Source of the DNA: Bacteroides sp.
GTDB taxonomy: Bacteria > Bacteroidota > Bacteroidia > Bacteroidales > Bacteroidaceae
Assembly: GCA_019412865.1 (NCBI GenBank)
Contig: DXOJ01000002.1
Coordinates: 1 to 6,408 of the forward strand
Direction of reading: 5' to 3'
Length of the DNA stretch: 6,408 nucleotides
The notes below the pieces were generated by a model. The model saw only the letters and a program-made list of their open reading frames with translations. It was not told the DNA's origin and ran no database searches. Below, in pieces: positions 1-6,408 of the stretch. Position numbers and translations under genes: made by a program. Position 1 is the first letter of the stretch; the number at the start of each line of letters is the position of its first letter.

Positions 1-24
1 GGTTAGTTCAGATATTTTTTACTG

Positions 25-58
25 AAAGCGAGGGTTGCTTGGCAATCTTCGCTTTTTT
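25..58 (+). terminator. Rho-independent terminator of an upstream transcription unit
   Basis: Positions 25-38 pair with 42-55 to form a 14-bp stem, with two G-T wobbles and a three-base TTG loop. The 3' arm runs directly into a T-rich tract (53-58, continuing TGTTTTATT). On the opposite strand the hairpin is not followed by a T run, so it is oriented to stop + strand transcription entering from the left. The gene it serves lies outside the window. Its position about 80 bp before the first gene implies that the three-gene cassette is not simply a read-through of the upstream unit and has its own promoter. Confidence 0.82.
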
Positions 59-134
59 GTTTTATTGAGTACAAAATACGGATAATCACGTCTTTTTATA
101 AAGATATTGTGTAAATTTTAAATTATCCATATTA
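59..134 (+). promoter_or_regulatory. AT-rich gap, probable promoter region of the cassette
   Basis: This is the only gap large enough for a promoter between the upstream terminator and the first start codon, and it is strongly AT-rich. The best partial match to the Bacteroides -7 element (TAnnTTTG) is TAAATTTT at 112-119. It has no convincing TTTG -33 partner at the usual spacing and would leave a leader of only about ten bases. The region is therefore assigned by position rather than by a recognised motif. No purine-rich ribosome binding site precedes the ATG at 135, which is common in Bacteroides. Confidence 0.35.
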
Positions 135-2231
135 ATGAAACAGATAAAACTGTTACTTCTTTTAGCTTCCGCCTCCGTTACGGGAGCACTTGCGCAAAGC
201 AATGGATTGACGGATATGAGTCAGAGCCGTTTTGCGAAGATGGCGAATACCGGAATTGGTGCCGTACATTGGACGGATGGATTCTGGGGAGATCGCTTTC
301 AGGTATTTAGCCGGACTTCCCTGCAGAGTATGTGGAACACTTGGAACGCGCCGGAGATCTCTCACGGTTTCCGTAATTTTGAGATTGCTGCCGGGGTATG
401 CAAAGGAGAGCATTGGGGACCTCCATTTCATGACGGAGATATGTATAAATGGATGGAAGGTGTGGCTTCTGTCTATGCAGTTAATAAAGATCCAGAGTTG
501 GACAAGTTAATGGATAACTTTATTACTTGTGTCGTAAAAGCGCAACGTGCAGACGGTTATATACATACGCCTGTTGTTATCGAAGAACTGAATAAAGGGA
601 TTGACTCTCATGCATTGGAGGATCAGCATAAACAAACGGTCATTGGAACGAAAGTAGGTGACGAGGATGAAAAAGGAGCTTTTGCCAATCGGCTGAACTT
701 TGAGACTTATAATCTGGGACACTTGATGATGGCGGGTATTGTGCATCGTCGTGCCACCGGAAAGACTACTCTTTTTGATGCTGCTGTGAAAGCGACGGAT
801 TTCCTCTGTCATTTTTATGAAACGGCTTCTGCTGAACTGGCTCGCAATGCTATTTGTCCCTCTCATTATATGGGGGTAGTTGAAATGTACCGGGCTACCG
901 GAAATCCCCGTTATCTGGAACTTTCAAAGAATCTGATTGATATCCGTGGTATGGTGGAGAACGGTACGGACGATAATCAGGACCGTATTCCTTTCCGCGA
1001 TCAATATCGTGCGATGGGACATGCGGTACGTGCCAACTATCTGTATGCCGGAGTAGCGGATGTATATGCAGAAACCGGTGAGCAGCAATTAATGAAGAAT
1101 CTGACTAGTATCTGGAATGATATCGTGACCCGGAAAATGTATGTGACCGGTGCTTGCGGTGCTCTTTATGATGGTACATCGCCCGATGGAACGTGTTATG
1201 AGCCGGATAGTATTCAGAAAGTGCATCAGAGTTATGGACGTCCTTATCAGCTGCCGAATAGCACTGCTCACAATGAAACGTGTGCTAATATCGGTAATAT
1301 GTTGTTCAACTGGCGGATGCTGGAAGTGACAGGGGATGCGAAATATGCCGATCTTGTGGAGACTTGTCTTTATAATAGTGTATTGAGCGGTATTAGTCTG
1401 GATGGAAAGAAGTATTTCTACACGAATCCGCTTCGTATCAGTGCCGATCTTCCTTACACGCTTCGTTGGCCGAAGGAACGGACGGAATATATCAGTTGTT
1501 TCTGCTGTCCTCCGAACACATTGCGTACGCTGTGTCAGGCACAAAACTATGCATATACATTGAGTCCGGAAGGGATTTATTGCAATTTGTATGGGGCAAA
1601 TACATTGACAACGACTTGGAAAGAGAAGGGAGAAGTAGCTCTGACGCAGGAAACGGATTATCCTTGGGATGGAAATGTACGCGTAACGTTGGATAAAGTT
1701 CCTCGTAAGGCGGGTACTTTCTCGCTCTTCTTACGTATTCCTGAATGGTGTGAAAAGGCTACGCTTAGGGTGAATGGACAGCCGTTGCAAGTCAATGCGA
1801 AGGCAAATTCGTATGCGGAAGTAAATCGTGCATGGAAAAAGGGGGATGTAGTGGAGTTAGTGATGGATATGCCTGTGCGTTTGCTCGAAGCTCATCCGTT
1901 GGCAGAGGAGATTCGTAATCAGGTGGTCGTGAAGCGCGGACCGTTGGTTTATTGTCTGGAAAATATGGATATAGCGAATGGAGAGAAGATTGATAATGTA
2001 TTGATCCCTGCTGATATAAAATTGACTCCGAAGAAGATCACGATTGAGGGTAGTCCGATTGTAGCGCTCGAAGGTAAAGCGCGTCTGGCATCTGCAACTT
2101 CGTGGGAAGGGATACTTTATCGTCCGGTGGTTCAGGCAGAGAAGACGGTGGATATTCGTTTGATCCCTTATTATGCCTGGGGAAATAGAGGAAAAGGAGA
2201 GATGACCGTATGGATGCCTCTTGCCAGATAA
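135..2231 (+). CDS. Secreted GH127 family glycoside hydrolase, probable RG-II aceric acid hydrolase (BT1003-like)
   Basis: This 698-residue protein starts with a Sec signal peptide: Lys-containing N-region, Leu-rich core, and likely cleavage after Ala20 in ALA-Q. It probably acts in the periplasm. Residues about 35-470 form the GH127 (DUF1680) alpha/alpha-barrel, with family landmarks HDGDMYKW at 99-106, YNLGH at 192-196, LPN at 373-375 and ETC at 381-383. CFCCPPN at 455-461 completes the site. By analogy with HypBA1 of Bifidobacterium longum, Cys457 is the nucleophile and Glu381, Cys383 and Cys458 are the other zinc ligands. A beta-sandwich region follows to the C-terminus. Most characterised GH127 enzymes are beta-L-arabinofuranosidases. 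The neighbours (GH141, GH78) match the BT1003-BT1002-BT1001 order I recall from B. thetaiotaomicron, so release of aceric acid from RG-II chain B is the preferred call. Oddly, the expected acid/base Glu, 16 residues before Glu381, is Gln365. The family assignment is firm; the exact substrate is inferred. Confidence 0.9.
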   Translation: MKQIKLLLLLASASVTGALAQSNGLTDMSQSRFAKMANTGIGAVHWTDGFWGDRFQVFSRTSLQSMWNTWNAPEISHGFRNFEIAAGVCKGEHWGPPFHDGDMYKWMEGVASVYAVNKDPELDKLMDNFITCVVKAQRADGYIHTPVVIEELNKGIDSHALEDQHKQTVIGTKVGDEDEKGAFANRLNFETYNLGHLMMAGIVHRRATGKTTLFDAAVKATDFLCHFYETASAELARNAICPSHYMGVVEMYRATGNPRYLELSKNLIDIRGMVENGTDDNQDRIPFRDQYRAMGHAVRANYLYAGVADVYAETGEQQLMKNLTSIWNDIVTRKMYVTGACGALYDGTSPDGTCYEPDSIQKVHQSYGRPYQLPNSTAHNETCANIGNMLFNWRMLEVTGDAKYADLVETCLYNSVLSGISLDGKKYFYTNPLRISADLPYTLRWPKERTEYISCFCCPPNTLRTLCQAQNYAYTLSPEGIYCNLYGANTLTTTWKEKGEVALTQETDYPWDGNVRVTLDKVPRKAGTFSLFLRIPEWCEKATLRVNGQPLQVNAKANSYAEVNRAWKKGDVVELVMDMPVRLLEAHPLAEEIRNQVVVKRGPLVYCLENMDIANGEKIDNVLIPADIKLTPKKITIEGSPIVALEGKARLASATSWEGILYRPVVQAEKTVDIRLIPYYAWGNRGKGEMTVWMPLAR

Positions 2232-2253
2232 ATCATGATACAGAAATGAAGAA

Positions 2254-4119
2254 ATGAGGATGAGAAAGTTATTTTTAACGGCTATATGTATTTTGTGCAG
2301 TCATTGGTTATGGTCTGGTGAGATATGGGTTTCTCCCAAAGGTAATGACTTTAATGATGGAACCCGCCAGTCTCCCAAAGCAACGCTGACTGCTGCTTTA
2401 CGGCAGGCGCGTGAGTGGCGGAGGACGGGAGATGACCGTGTACAGGGAGGAATCACTATTTATATGGAGGGTGGAACGTACGCTCTGTATGAGCCGGTTT
2501 TTATTCGTCCGGAAGATAGTGGGACAAAGGAATCACCGACGGTGATCCGTTCGGCAACCGATGAAAAGGTGGTGTTGAGTGGAGGAGTCCGTATCAAGAA
2601 TTGGAAGAAACAAGGAAAGCTCTGGGTGGCAGATGTGCCGGCATTTAATGGGCGTCCATTGGATTTTCGTCAGTTGTGGGTGAATGGAGAAAAGGCTGTC
2701 CGTGCCCGTGATGTAGAGGATTTCGAAAAGATGAACCGTATTTGCAGCGTGGATGAAAAGAATGAAGTTCTTTATGTTCCTGCGGTTGCGGTACGCAGAC
2801 TTATTGATAATAAGGGAAAATTGAAGGCTGAATATGCCGAGATGGTGATCCATCAGATGTGGTGTGTGGCTAATCTTCGGATTCGCTCTATTGAGGTGCA
2901 GGGAGATAGTGCGGCGGTACGTTTTCACCAGCCGGAAAGCCGGATTCAGTTTGAACATCCTTGGCCGCGTCCAATGGTGACGACGGACGGACATAATTCA
3001 GCTTTCTATCTGACGAATGCCCGTGAGCTATTGGATGTGCCGGGCGAATGGTATCACGATATGGATGCCCGTAGAGTGTATTATTATCCACGGGAAGGAG
3101 AGAAGATGCAGGAGGAGGAAGTGATGGTACCCGCCGTTGAGACGTTAGTGCAGGTAGAAGGTACTTTGGATCGTCCTGTGTGTCATATTCGTTTTGAGAA
3201 AATTACTTTTTCTTATACTACGTGGATGCGTCCGTCGGAGAAAGGACATGTGCCTCTTCAGGCAGGTATGTATCTGACAGATGGGTACCGGATTGATCCA
3301 AAGATGCAACGGGATTATCTGAATCATCCGTTGGATAATCAGGGATGGTTGGGTCGTCCTGCGGCTGCTGTCCGGATAGCTGCTGCCAGGCAGATTGATT
3401 TTGAGCGTTGCCGATTTGAACATCTGGGTTCTACCGGACTGGATTATGAAGAAGCGGTGCAGGGTGGTATTGTTCGTGGTTGTCTCTTTCGCGATATTGC
3501 AGGAAATGGTTTGCTGATCGGTAGTTTTTCTCCGGCTGCTCACGAAACGCATTTGCCTTATGATCCTGCTGACCGCCGGGAAGTATGTACACACCAACAA
3601 ATCAATAATTGCCATTTCACGGAAGTTGGTAATGAGGACTGGGGATGTCTTGCCATTGCTGCGGGGTATGTGAGTGATATTAATATCGAGCATAATGAAA
3701 TCAGTGAAGTTCCTTATAGTGGCATCAGTCTTGGTTGGGGATGGACACAAACTGTGAATTGTATGCGTAATAACAGAGTTCATGCAAATCTGATTCATCA
3801 TTATGCGAAACACATGTATGATGTAGCGGCTATTTACACGCTCGGTTCACAGCCCAAAAGTTATGTAACGGAAAATTGTGCGCATAGTATCTATAAACCG
3901 GGGTATGTGCACGATCCTAATCATTGGTTCTACCTTTATACAGATGAGGGTTCTTCTTTTATTACTGTTCGTGATAATTGGACGGAAGGGGAGAAGTATC
4001 TGCAAAATGCCAATGGCCCCGGAAATGTATGGGAGAATAACGGTCCGAAAGTGGATGATGCTATTCGTGAACGTGCAGGATTGGAAACAGAATACAAGGA
4101 TTTGCTGAATGTCCGATAG
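2254..4119 (+). CDS. Secreted right-handed beta-helix glycoside hydrolase, GH141, probable 2-O-methyl-alpha-L-fucosidase (BT1002-like)
   Basis: This 621-residue protein has a signal peptide (MRMRK, then a hydrophobic stretch to about residue 20, probable cleavage near Gly22). No lipobox is visible, so a soluble periplasmic enzyme is likely. The mature N-terminus (IWVSPKGNDFNDG, 24-36) is typical of pectinase-like parallel beta-helix proteins. Residues about 300-590 show short beta-strand/turn coils rich in Asn and Gly, such as NNCHF, NIEHNEI and GISLGWGW (490-497). Length, fold and position match BT1002, founding member of GH141, which I recall removes alpha-1,2-linked 2-O-methyl-L-fucose from galactose in RG-II chain B. 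Asp523 (in YDVAA) and Asp564 (in YTDEG) coincide with the two aspartates I recall as catalytic candidates for BT1002. The gene starts 22 bp after its predecessor. An in-frame ATG at 2260 is an equally plausible start and leaves the signal peptide intact. A generic annotator might call this only a right-handed beta-helix or pectate-lyase-like protein. Confidence 0.85.
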   Translation: MRMRKLFLTAICILCSHWLWSGEIWVSPKGNDFNDGTRQSPKATLTAALRQAREWRRTGDDRVQGGITIYMEGGTYALYEPVFIRPEDSGTKESPTVIRSATDEKVVLSGGVRIKNWKKQGKLWVADVPAFNGRPLDFRQLWVNGEKAVRARDVEDFEKMNRICSVDEKNEVLYVPAVAVRRLIDNKGKLKAEYAEMVIHQMWCVANLRIRSIEVQGDSAAVRFHQPESRIQFEHPWPRPMVTTDGHNSAFYLTNARELLDVPGEWYHDMDARRVYYYPREGEKMQEEEVMVPAVETLVQVEGTLDRPVCHIRFEKITFSYTTWMRPSEKGHVPLQAGMYLTDGYRIDPKMQRDYLNHPLDNQGWLGRPAAAVRIAAARQIDFERCRFEHLGSTGLDYEEAVQGGIVRGCLFRDIAGNGLLIGSFSPAAHETHLPYDPADRREVCTHQQINNCHFTEVGNEDWGCLAIAAGYVSDINIEHNEISEVPYSGISLGWGWTQTVNCMRNNRVHANLIHHYAKHMYDVAAIYTLGSQPKSYVTENCAHSIYKPGYVHDPNHWFYLYTDEGSSFITVRDNWTEGEKYLQNANGPGNVWENNGPKVDDAIRERAGLETEYKDLLNVR

Positions 4120-4148
4120 TGATTAGTCGGTTAATAATAGAAAGAATA

Positions 4149-6353
4149 ATGAAAAAGAAATATATGATATTGCTTGGTGCCTTGTCTTTGGCAAGTAGCA
4201 CATTTGCCCAGACCTGGATTTGGTATCCGGGAGATTATGAAATCTGGCTGGGAAATCAAATGAACAACCGTCGTACGGAACGGGGTGCATTTTTCCCTCC
4301 TTTCTGGAAAACGGACAGTCATTATGTAGTTGTTGAATTCAGCAAGCAACTGAATCTTTCCGAGCCGGAAGAGATTTTTATTGCTGCAGAAGGAAAGTAT
4401 AATGTCAAGCTGGATGGAAAGCTTCAATTCGGTATGCCGGAGACGATGACTCTTCCTGCCGGTAAGCATAACCTGAACATCAAAGTCTGGAATCAGGCTA
4501 CTCCTCCCACTATTTATGTGAAAGGGAAGACAGTGAATTCTGATTCCTCCTGGCGAGTGACTTACGAAGATAAAGAATGGATTGATGAGGGCGGAAAAGC
4601 CAGTGACACATCTGCTACGATCTATATGGATGCCGGATGTTGGAACTTTGACGGGGCTACCCAGCTTCCTTCCCAATTCAGTCTGATGCGTGAACCGCAG
4701 CAACCTGTTGCGAAGACAGAACAGGCTGAAGGAGGTATTCTTTATGATTTTGGAAAAGAGACATTCGGATTCATCACATTGAAGAATCTTTCCGGAAAAG
4801 GAAAAATAGAGATTTATTATGGTGAAAGTCCGGAAGAAGCAAAGGATAAAGCATATTGTGAAACTTTGGACAAACTGTTGTTAGAACCGGGACAAGTGAC
4901 TGACTTCGCCATCCGTAGCACTTCTCCCTTAAATAGTTCTGATAACGAATATACGTTGGAGAACAGTAAAGCTTTTCGATATGTCTACGTTACCCACGAA
5001 CCGGGTGTACAAATAGGAGAAGTATCCATGCAATATGAATATCTTCCTGAAGAGTATCGTGGAAGTTTCCGTTGCAATGATGAAGAATTGAACCGTATTT
5101 GGGAAGTGGGGGCCTATACCATGCATCTCACTACCCGCGAGTTCTTTATTGACGGTATCAAACGCGACCGCTGGGTATGGAGTGGTGATGCTATCCAAAG
5201 TTATCTGATGAATTATTATCTTTTCTTCGATAGTGAATTTGTGAAACGTACAATCTGGCTGCTTCGTGGCAAAGATCCTGTGACCAGCCATAGCAATACG
5301 ATTATGGACTATACTTTCTATTGGTTCCTTAGCGTATATGATTATTATATGTATAGTGGCGACCGCCACTTTGTCAACCAACTGTATCCACGTATGCAAA
5401 CGATGATGGATTATGTCTTGGGACGTACAAATAAAAATGGCATGGTGGAAGGTATGACCGGTGATTGGGTATTTGTGGACTGGGCGGACGGCTATCTGGA
5501 TAAAAAAGGGGAACTTTCTTTTGAGCAAGTTTTATTTTGCAGAAGTCTGGAAACAATGGCCTTGTGTGCTGATTTAGTTGGGGATGAGATTGGGAAGCAG
5601 AAGTATGAGAAGCTGGCCGCTGCTCTGAAAGCAAAGTTAGAACCTACTTTCTGGAACAATCAGAAACAGGCATTTGTGCATAATCGTGTGAATGGTCAGC
5701 AAAGTGATGCTGTGACGCGTTATGCCAATATGTTTTCTGTATTCTTCCAGTATCTGAACGCAGATAAGCAGCAAGCCATCAAGAACTCTGTTCTTCTGAA
5801 TGACAGCATTCTGAAAATCACAACGCCTTATATGCGTTTTTATGAATTGGAAGCTCTTTGTGCTCTGGGTGAACAGGAGGCTGTCATGAAGGAAATGAAA
5901 GCTTACTGGGGCGGCATGTTGAAGGAGGGTGCTACCTCTTTCTGGGAAAAATACAACCCTGAAGAAACTGGAACGCAACATCTTGCCATGTACGGCCGTC
6001 CTTATGGCAAGAGTCTGTGTCATGCCTGGGGAGCAAGTTCTATCTATCTGCTCGGCAAATATTATTTAGGTGTGAAACCTGTGAAAGAAGGATATAAGGA
6101 GTTTGCTATTGCTCCTGTATTGGGAGGACTGAAATGGATGGAGGGTACTGTACCCACTCCGAATGGCGATATCCATGTTTATATGAATGGCAAAACGATG
6201 AAAGTGAAAGCTACAGAAGGGGAAGGCTATTTGACAATCAATAGTCGGCGTCCACCCAAAGCAAATATCGGAATACCGGAGAAAGTATCGGAAGGAGTGT
6301 GGCGTCTCCGGATTGATTCACCCGAAGAAAGAATTGTTACCTATCATTTATAA
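4149..6353 (+). CDS. Secreted GH78 family alpha-L-rhamnosidase (BT1001-like)
   Basis: Starting at the ATG at 4149, this is a 734-residue protein with a clear signal peptide (MKKKYMILLGALSLASSTFA, cleaved before Gln21). The frame is open back to a GTG at 4119, but those ten extra residues would sit in front of the signal peptide, so the ATG is preferred. N-terminal beta-rich domains cover about 21-300, an alpha/alpha-barrel about 305-640, and a C-terminal beta-sandwich the remainder. DGIKRDRWVWSGD (335-347) is the GH78 signature, giving acidic residues Asp335, Asp340 and Asp347. GATSFWEKY (594-602) supplies Glu600, the likely general base. The enzyme should release alpha-L-rhamnose by inversion. 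In the RG-II context I recall BT1001 acting on rhamnose next to the apiose of the side chains, but that linkage is from memory. The gene follows the beta-helix gene after 29 bp and is probably co-transcribed. The position of the usual Glu general acid appears to be Asp340. Confidence 0.9.
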   Translation: MKKKYMILLGALSLASSTFAQTWIWYPGDYEIWLGNQMNNRRTERGAFFPPFWKTDSHYVVVEFSKQLNLSEPEEIFIAAEGKYNVKLDGKLQFGMPETMTLPAGKHNLNIKVWNQATPPTIYVKGKTVNSDSSWRVTYEDKEWIDEGGKASDTSATIYMDAGCWNFDGATQLPSQFSLMREPQQPVAKTEQAEGGILYDFGKETFGFITLKNLSGKGKIEIYYGESPEEAKDKAYCETLDKLLLEPGQVTDFAIRSTSPLNSSDNEYTLENSKAFRYVYVTHEPGVQIGEVSMQYEYLPEEYRGSFRCNDEELNRIWEVGAYTMHLTTREFFIDGIKRDRWVWSGDAIQSYLMNYYLFFDSEFVKRTIWLLRGKDPVTSHSNTIMDYTFYWFLSVYDYYMYSGDRHFVNQLYPRMQTMMDYVLGRTNKNGMVEGMTGDWVFVDWADGYLDKKGELSFEQVLFCRSLETMALCADLVGDEIGKQKYEKLAAALKAKLEPTFWNNQKQAFVHNRVNGQQSDAVTRYANMFSVFFQYLNADKQQAIKNSVLLNDSILKITTPYMRFYELEALCALGEQEAVMKEMKAYWGGMLKEGATSFWEKYNPEETGTQHLAMYGRPYGKSLCHAWGASSIYLLGKYYLGVKPVKEGYKEFAIAPVLGGLKWMEGTVPTPNGDIHVYMNGKTMKVKATEGEGYLTINSRRPPKANIGIPEKVSEGVWRLRIDSPEERIVTYHL

Positions 6354-6408
6354 TTCATTGTTAATTAGTTAGTGGAGTAGTCCTTGATTAACGGATCCTC
6401 TTTTATAG

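Noticed and set aside
112..119. TAAATTTT as a Bacteroides -7 promoter element
   Set aside because: It matches the consensus only partly, has no TTTG -33 element at the proper spacing, and would give an implausibly short leader. In AT-rich sequence this is expected by chance.
1466..1696. Small + strand frames inside the genes (also 232-510 and 3878-4108)
   Set aside because: They are out-of-frame readings of conserved enzyme regions, with no initiation signal and no recognisable protein features.
2284..2305. Cysteines in the signal peptide of the beta-helix protein (Cys12, Cys15) as a lipoprotein lipobox
   Set aside because: The residues before each Cys (AI and IL) do not meet the requirement for Gly, Ala or Ser at -1, so lipidation is not supported.
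3145..3813. Long open frame on the - strand (222 codons) inside the beta-helix gene, with similar ones at 507-866, 1089-1544, 4131-4703 and 4929-5528
   Set aside because: They lie wholly antisense to strongly recognisable genes or overlap them almost entirely, show no recognisable domain, and have compositions typical of shadow frames rich in His, Ile, Thr and Arg.
6360..6392. Inverted repeat GTTAAT/ATTAAC with an inner GGA/TCC after the last gene, considered as an operon terminator
   Set aside because: The stem is short, AT-rich and interrupted by unpaired bases, and no T tract follows directly. The real end of the operon may lie beyond the window.
1..6408. Mobile elements, CRISPR arrays, tRNA or rRNA genes
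   Set aside because: No transposase, integrase, direct-repeat array, attachment-like site or RNA gene was seen. The window is almost entirely filled by the three enzyme genes.

Overview
The window is a compact cassette of three co-directional genes on the + strand. Each encodes an exported carbohydrate-active enzyme, and together they fill about 97% of the 6.4 kb. The organism is most likely a gut Bacteroides, B. thetaiotaomicron or a close relative. This rests on the moderate GC content, the absence of strong Shine-Dalgarno sequences, classical Sec signal peptides ending in Ala-Gln, and this particular combination and order of glycoside hydrolase families. The species call comes from recollection of known proteins, not from a database search.

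Layout: positions 25-58 form a strong intrinsic terminator for a transcription unit lying upstream of the window. Positions 59-134 are an AT-rich gap that probably holds the cassette promoter. Gene 1 (135-2231) is a GH127 family enzyme with the Cys/Glu zinc site. Gene 2 (2254-4119) is a right-handed parallel beta-helix enzyme of GH141 type. Gene 3 (4149-6353) is a GH78 family alpha-L-rhamnosidase. The gaps are 22 and 29 bp, so the three genes probably form one operon. The last 55 bases are non-coding and contain nothing I can assign with confidence.

Together: GH127, GH141 and GH78 in this order match my recollection of B. thetaiotaomicron BT1003-BT1002-BT1001, part of the rhamnogalacturonan-II (RG-II) degradation apparatus. 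There, BT1003 was reported to release aceric acid, BT1002 2-O-methyl-L-fucose and BT1001 L-rhamnose. These activities would act on neighbouring sugars of RG-II side chains, mainly chain B. No SusC/SusD pair, sensor or transporter is present, so the cassette looks like a satellite of larger pectin loci elsewhere in the genome.

I do not see a wholly undescribed system. The most interesting details are at the active sites. The GH127 enzyme seems to carry Gln where characterised beta-L-arabinofuranosidases have the Glu acid/base. The GH78 enzyme carries Asp where characterised relatives have the Glu general acid.
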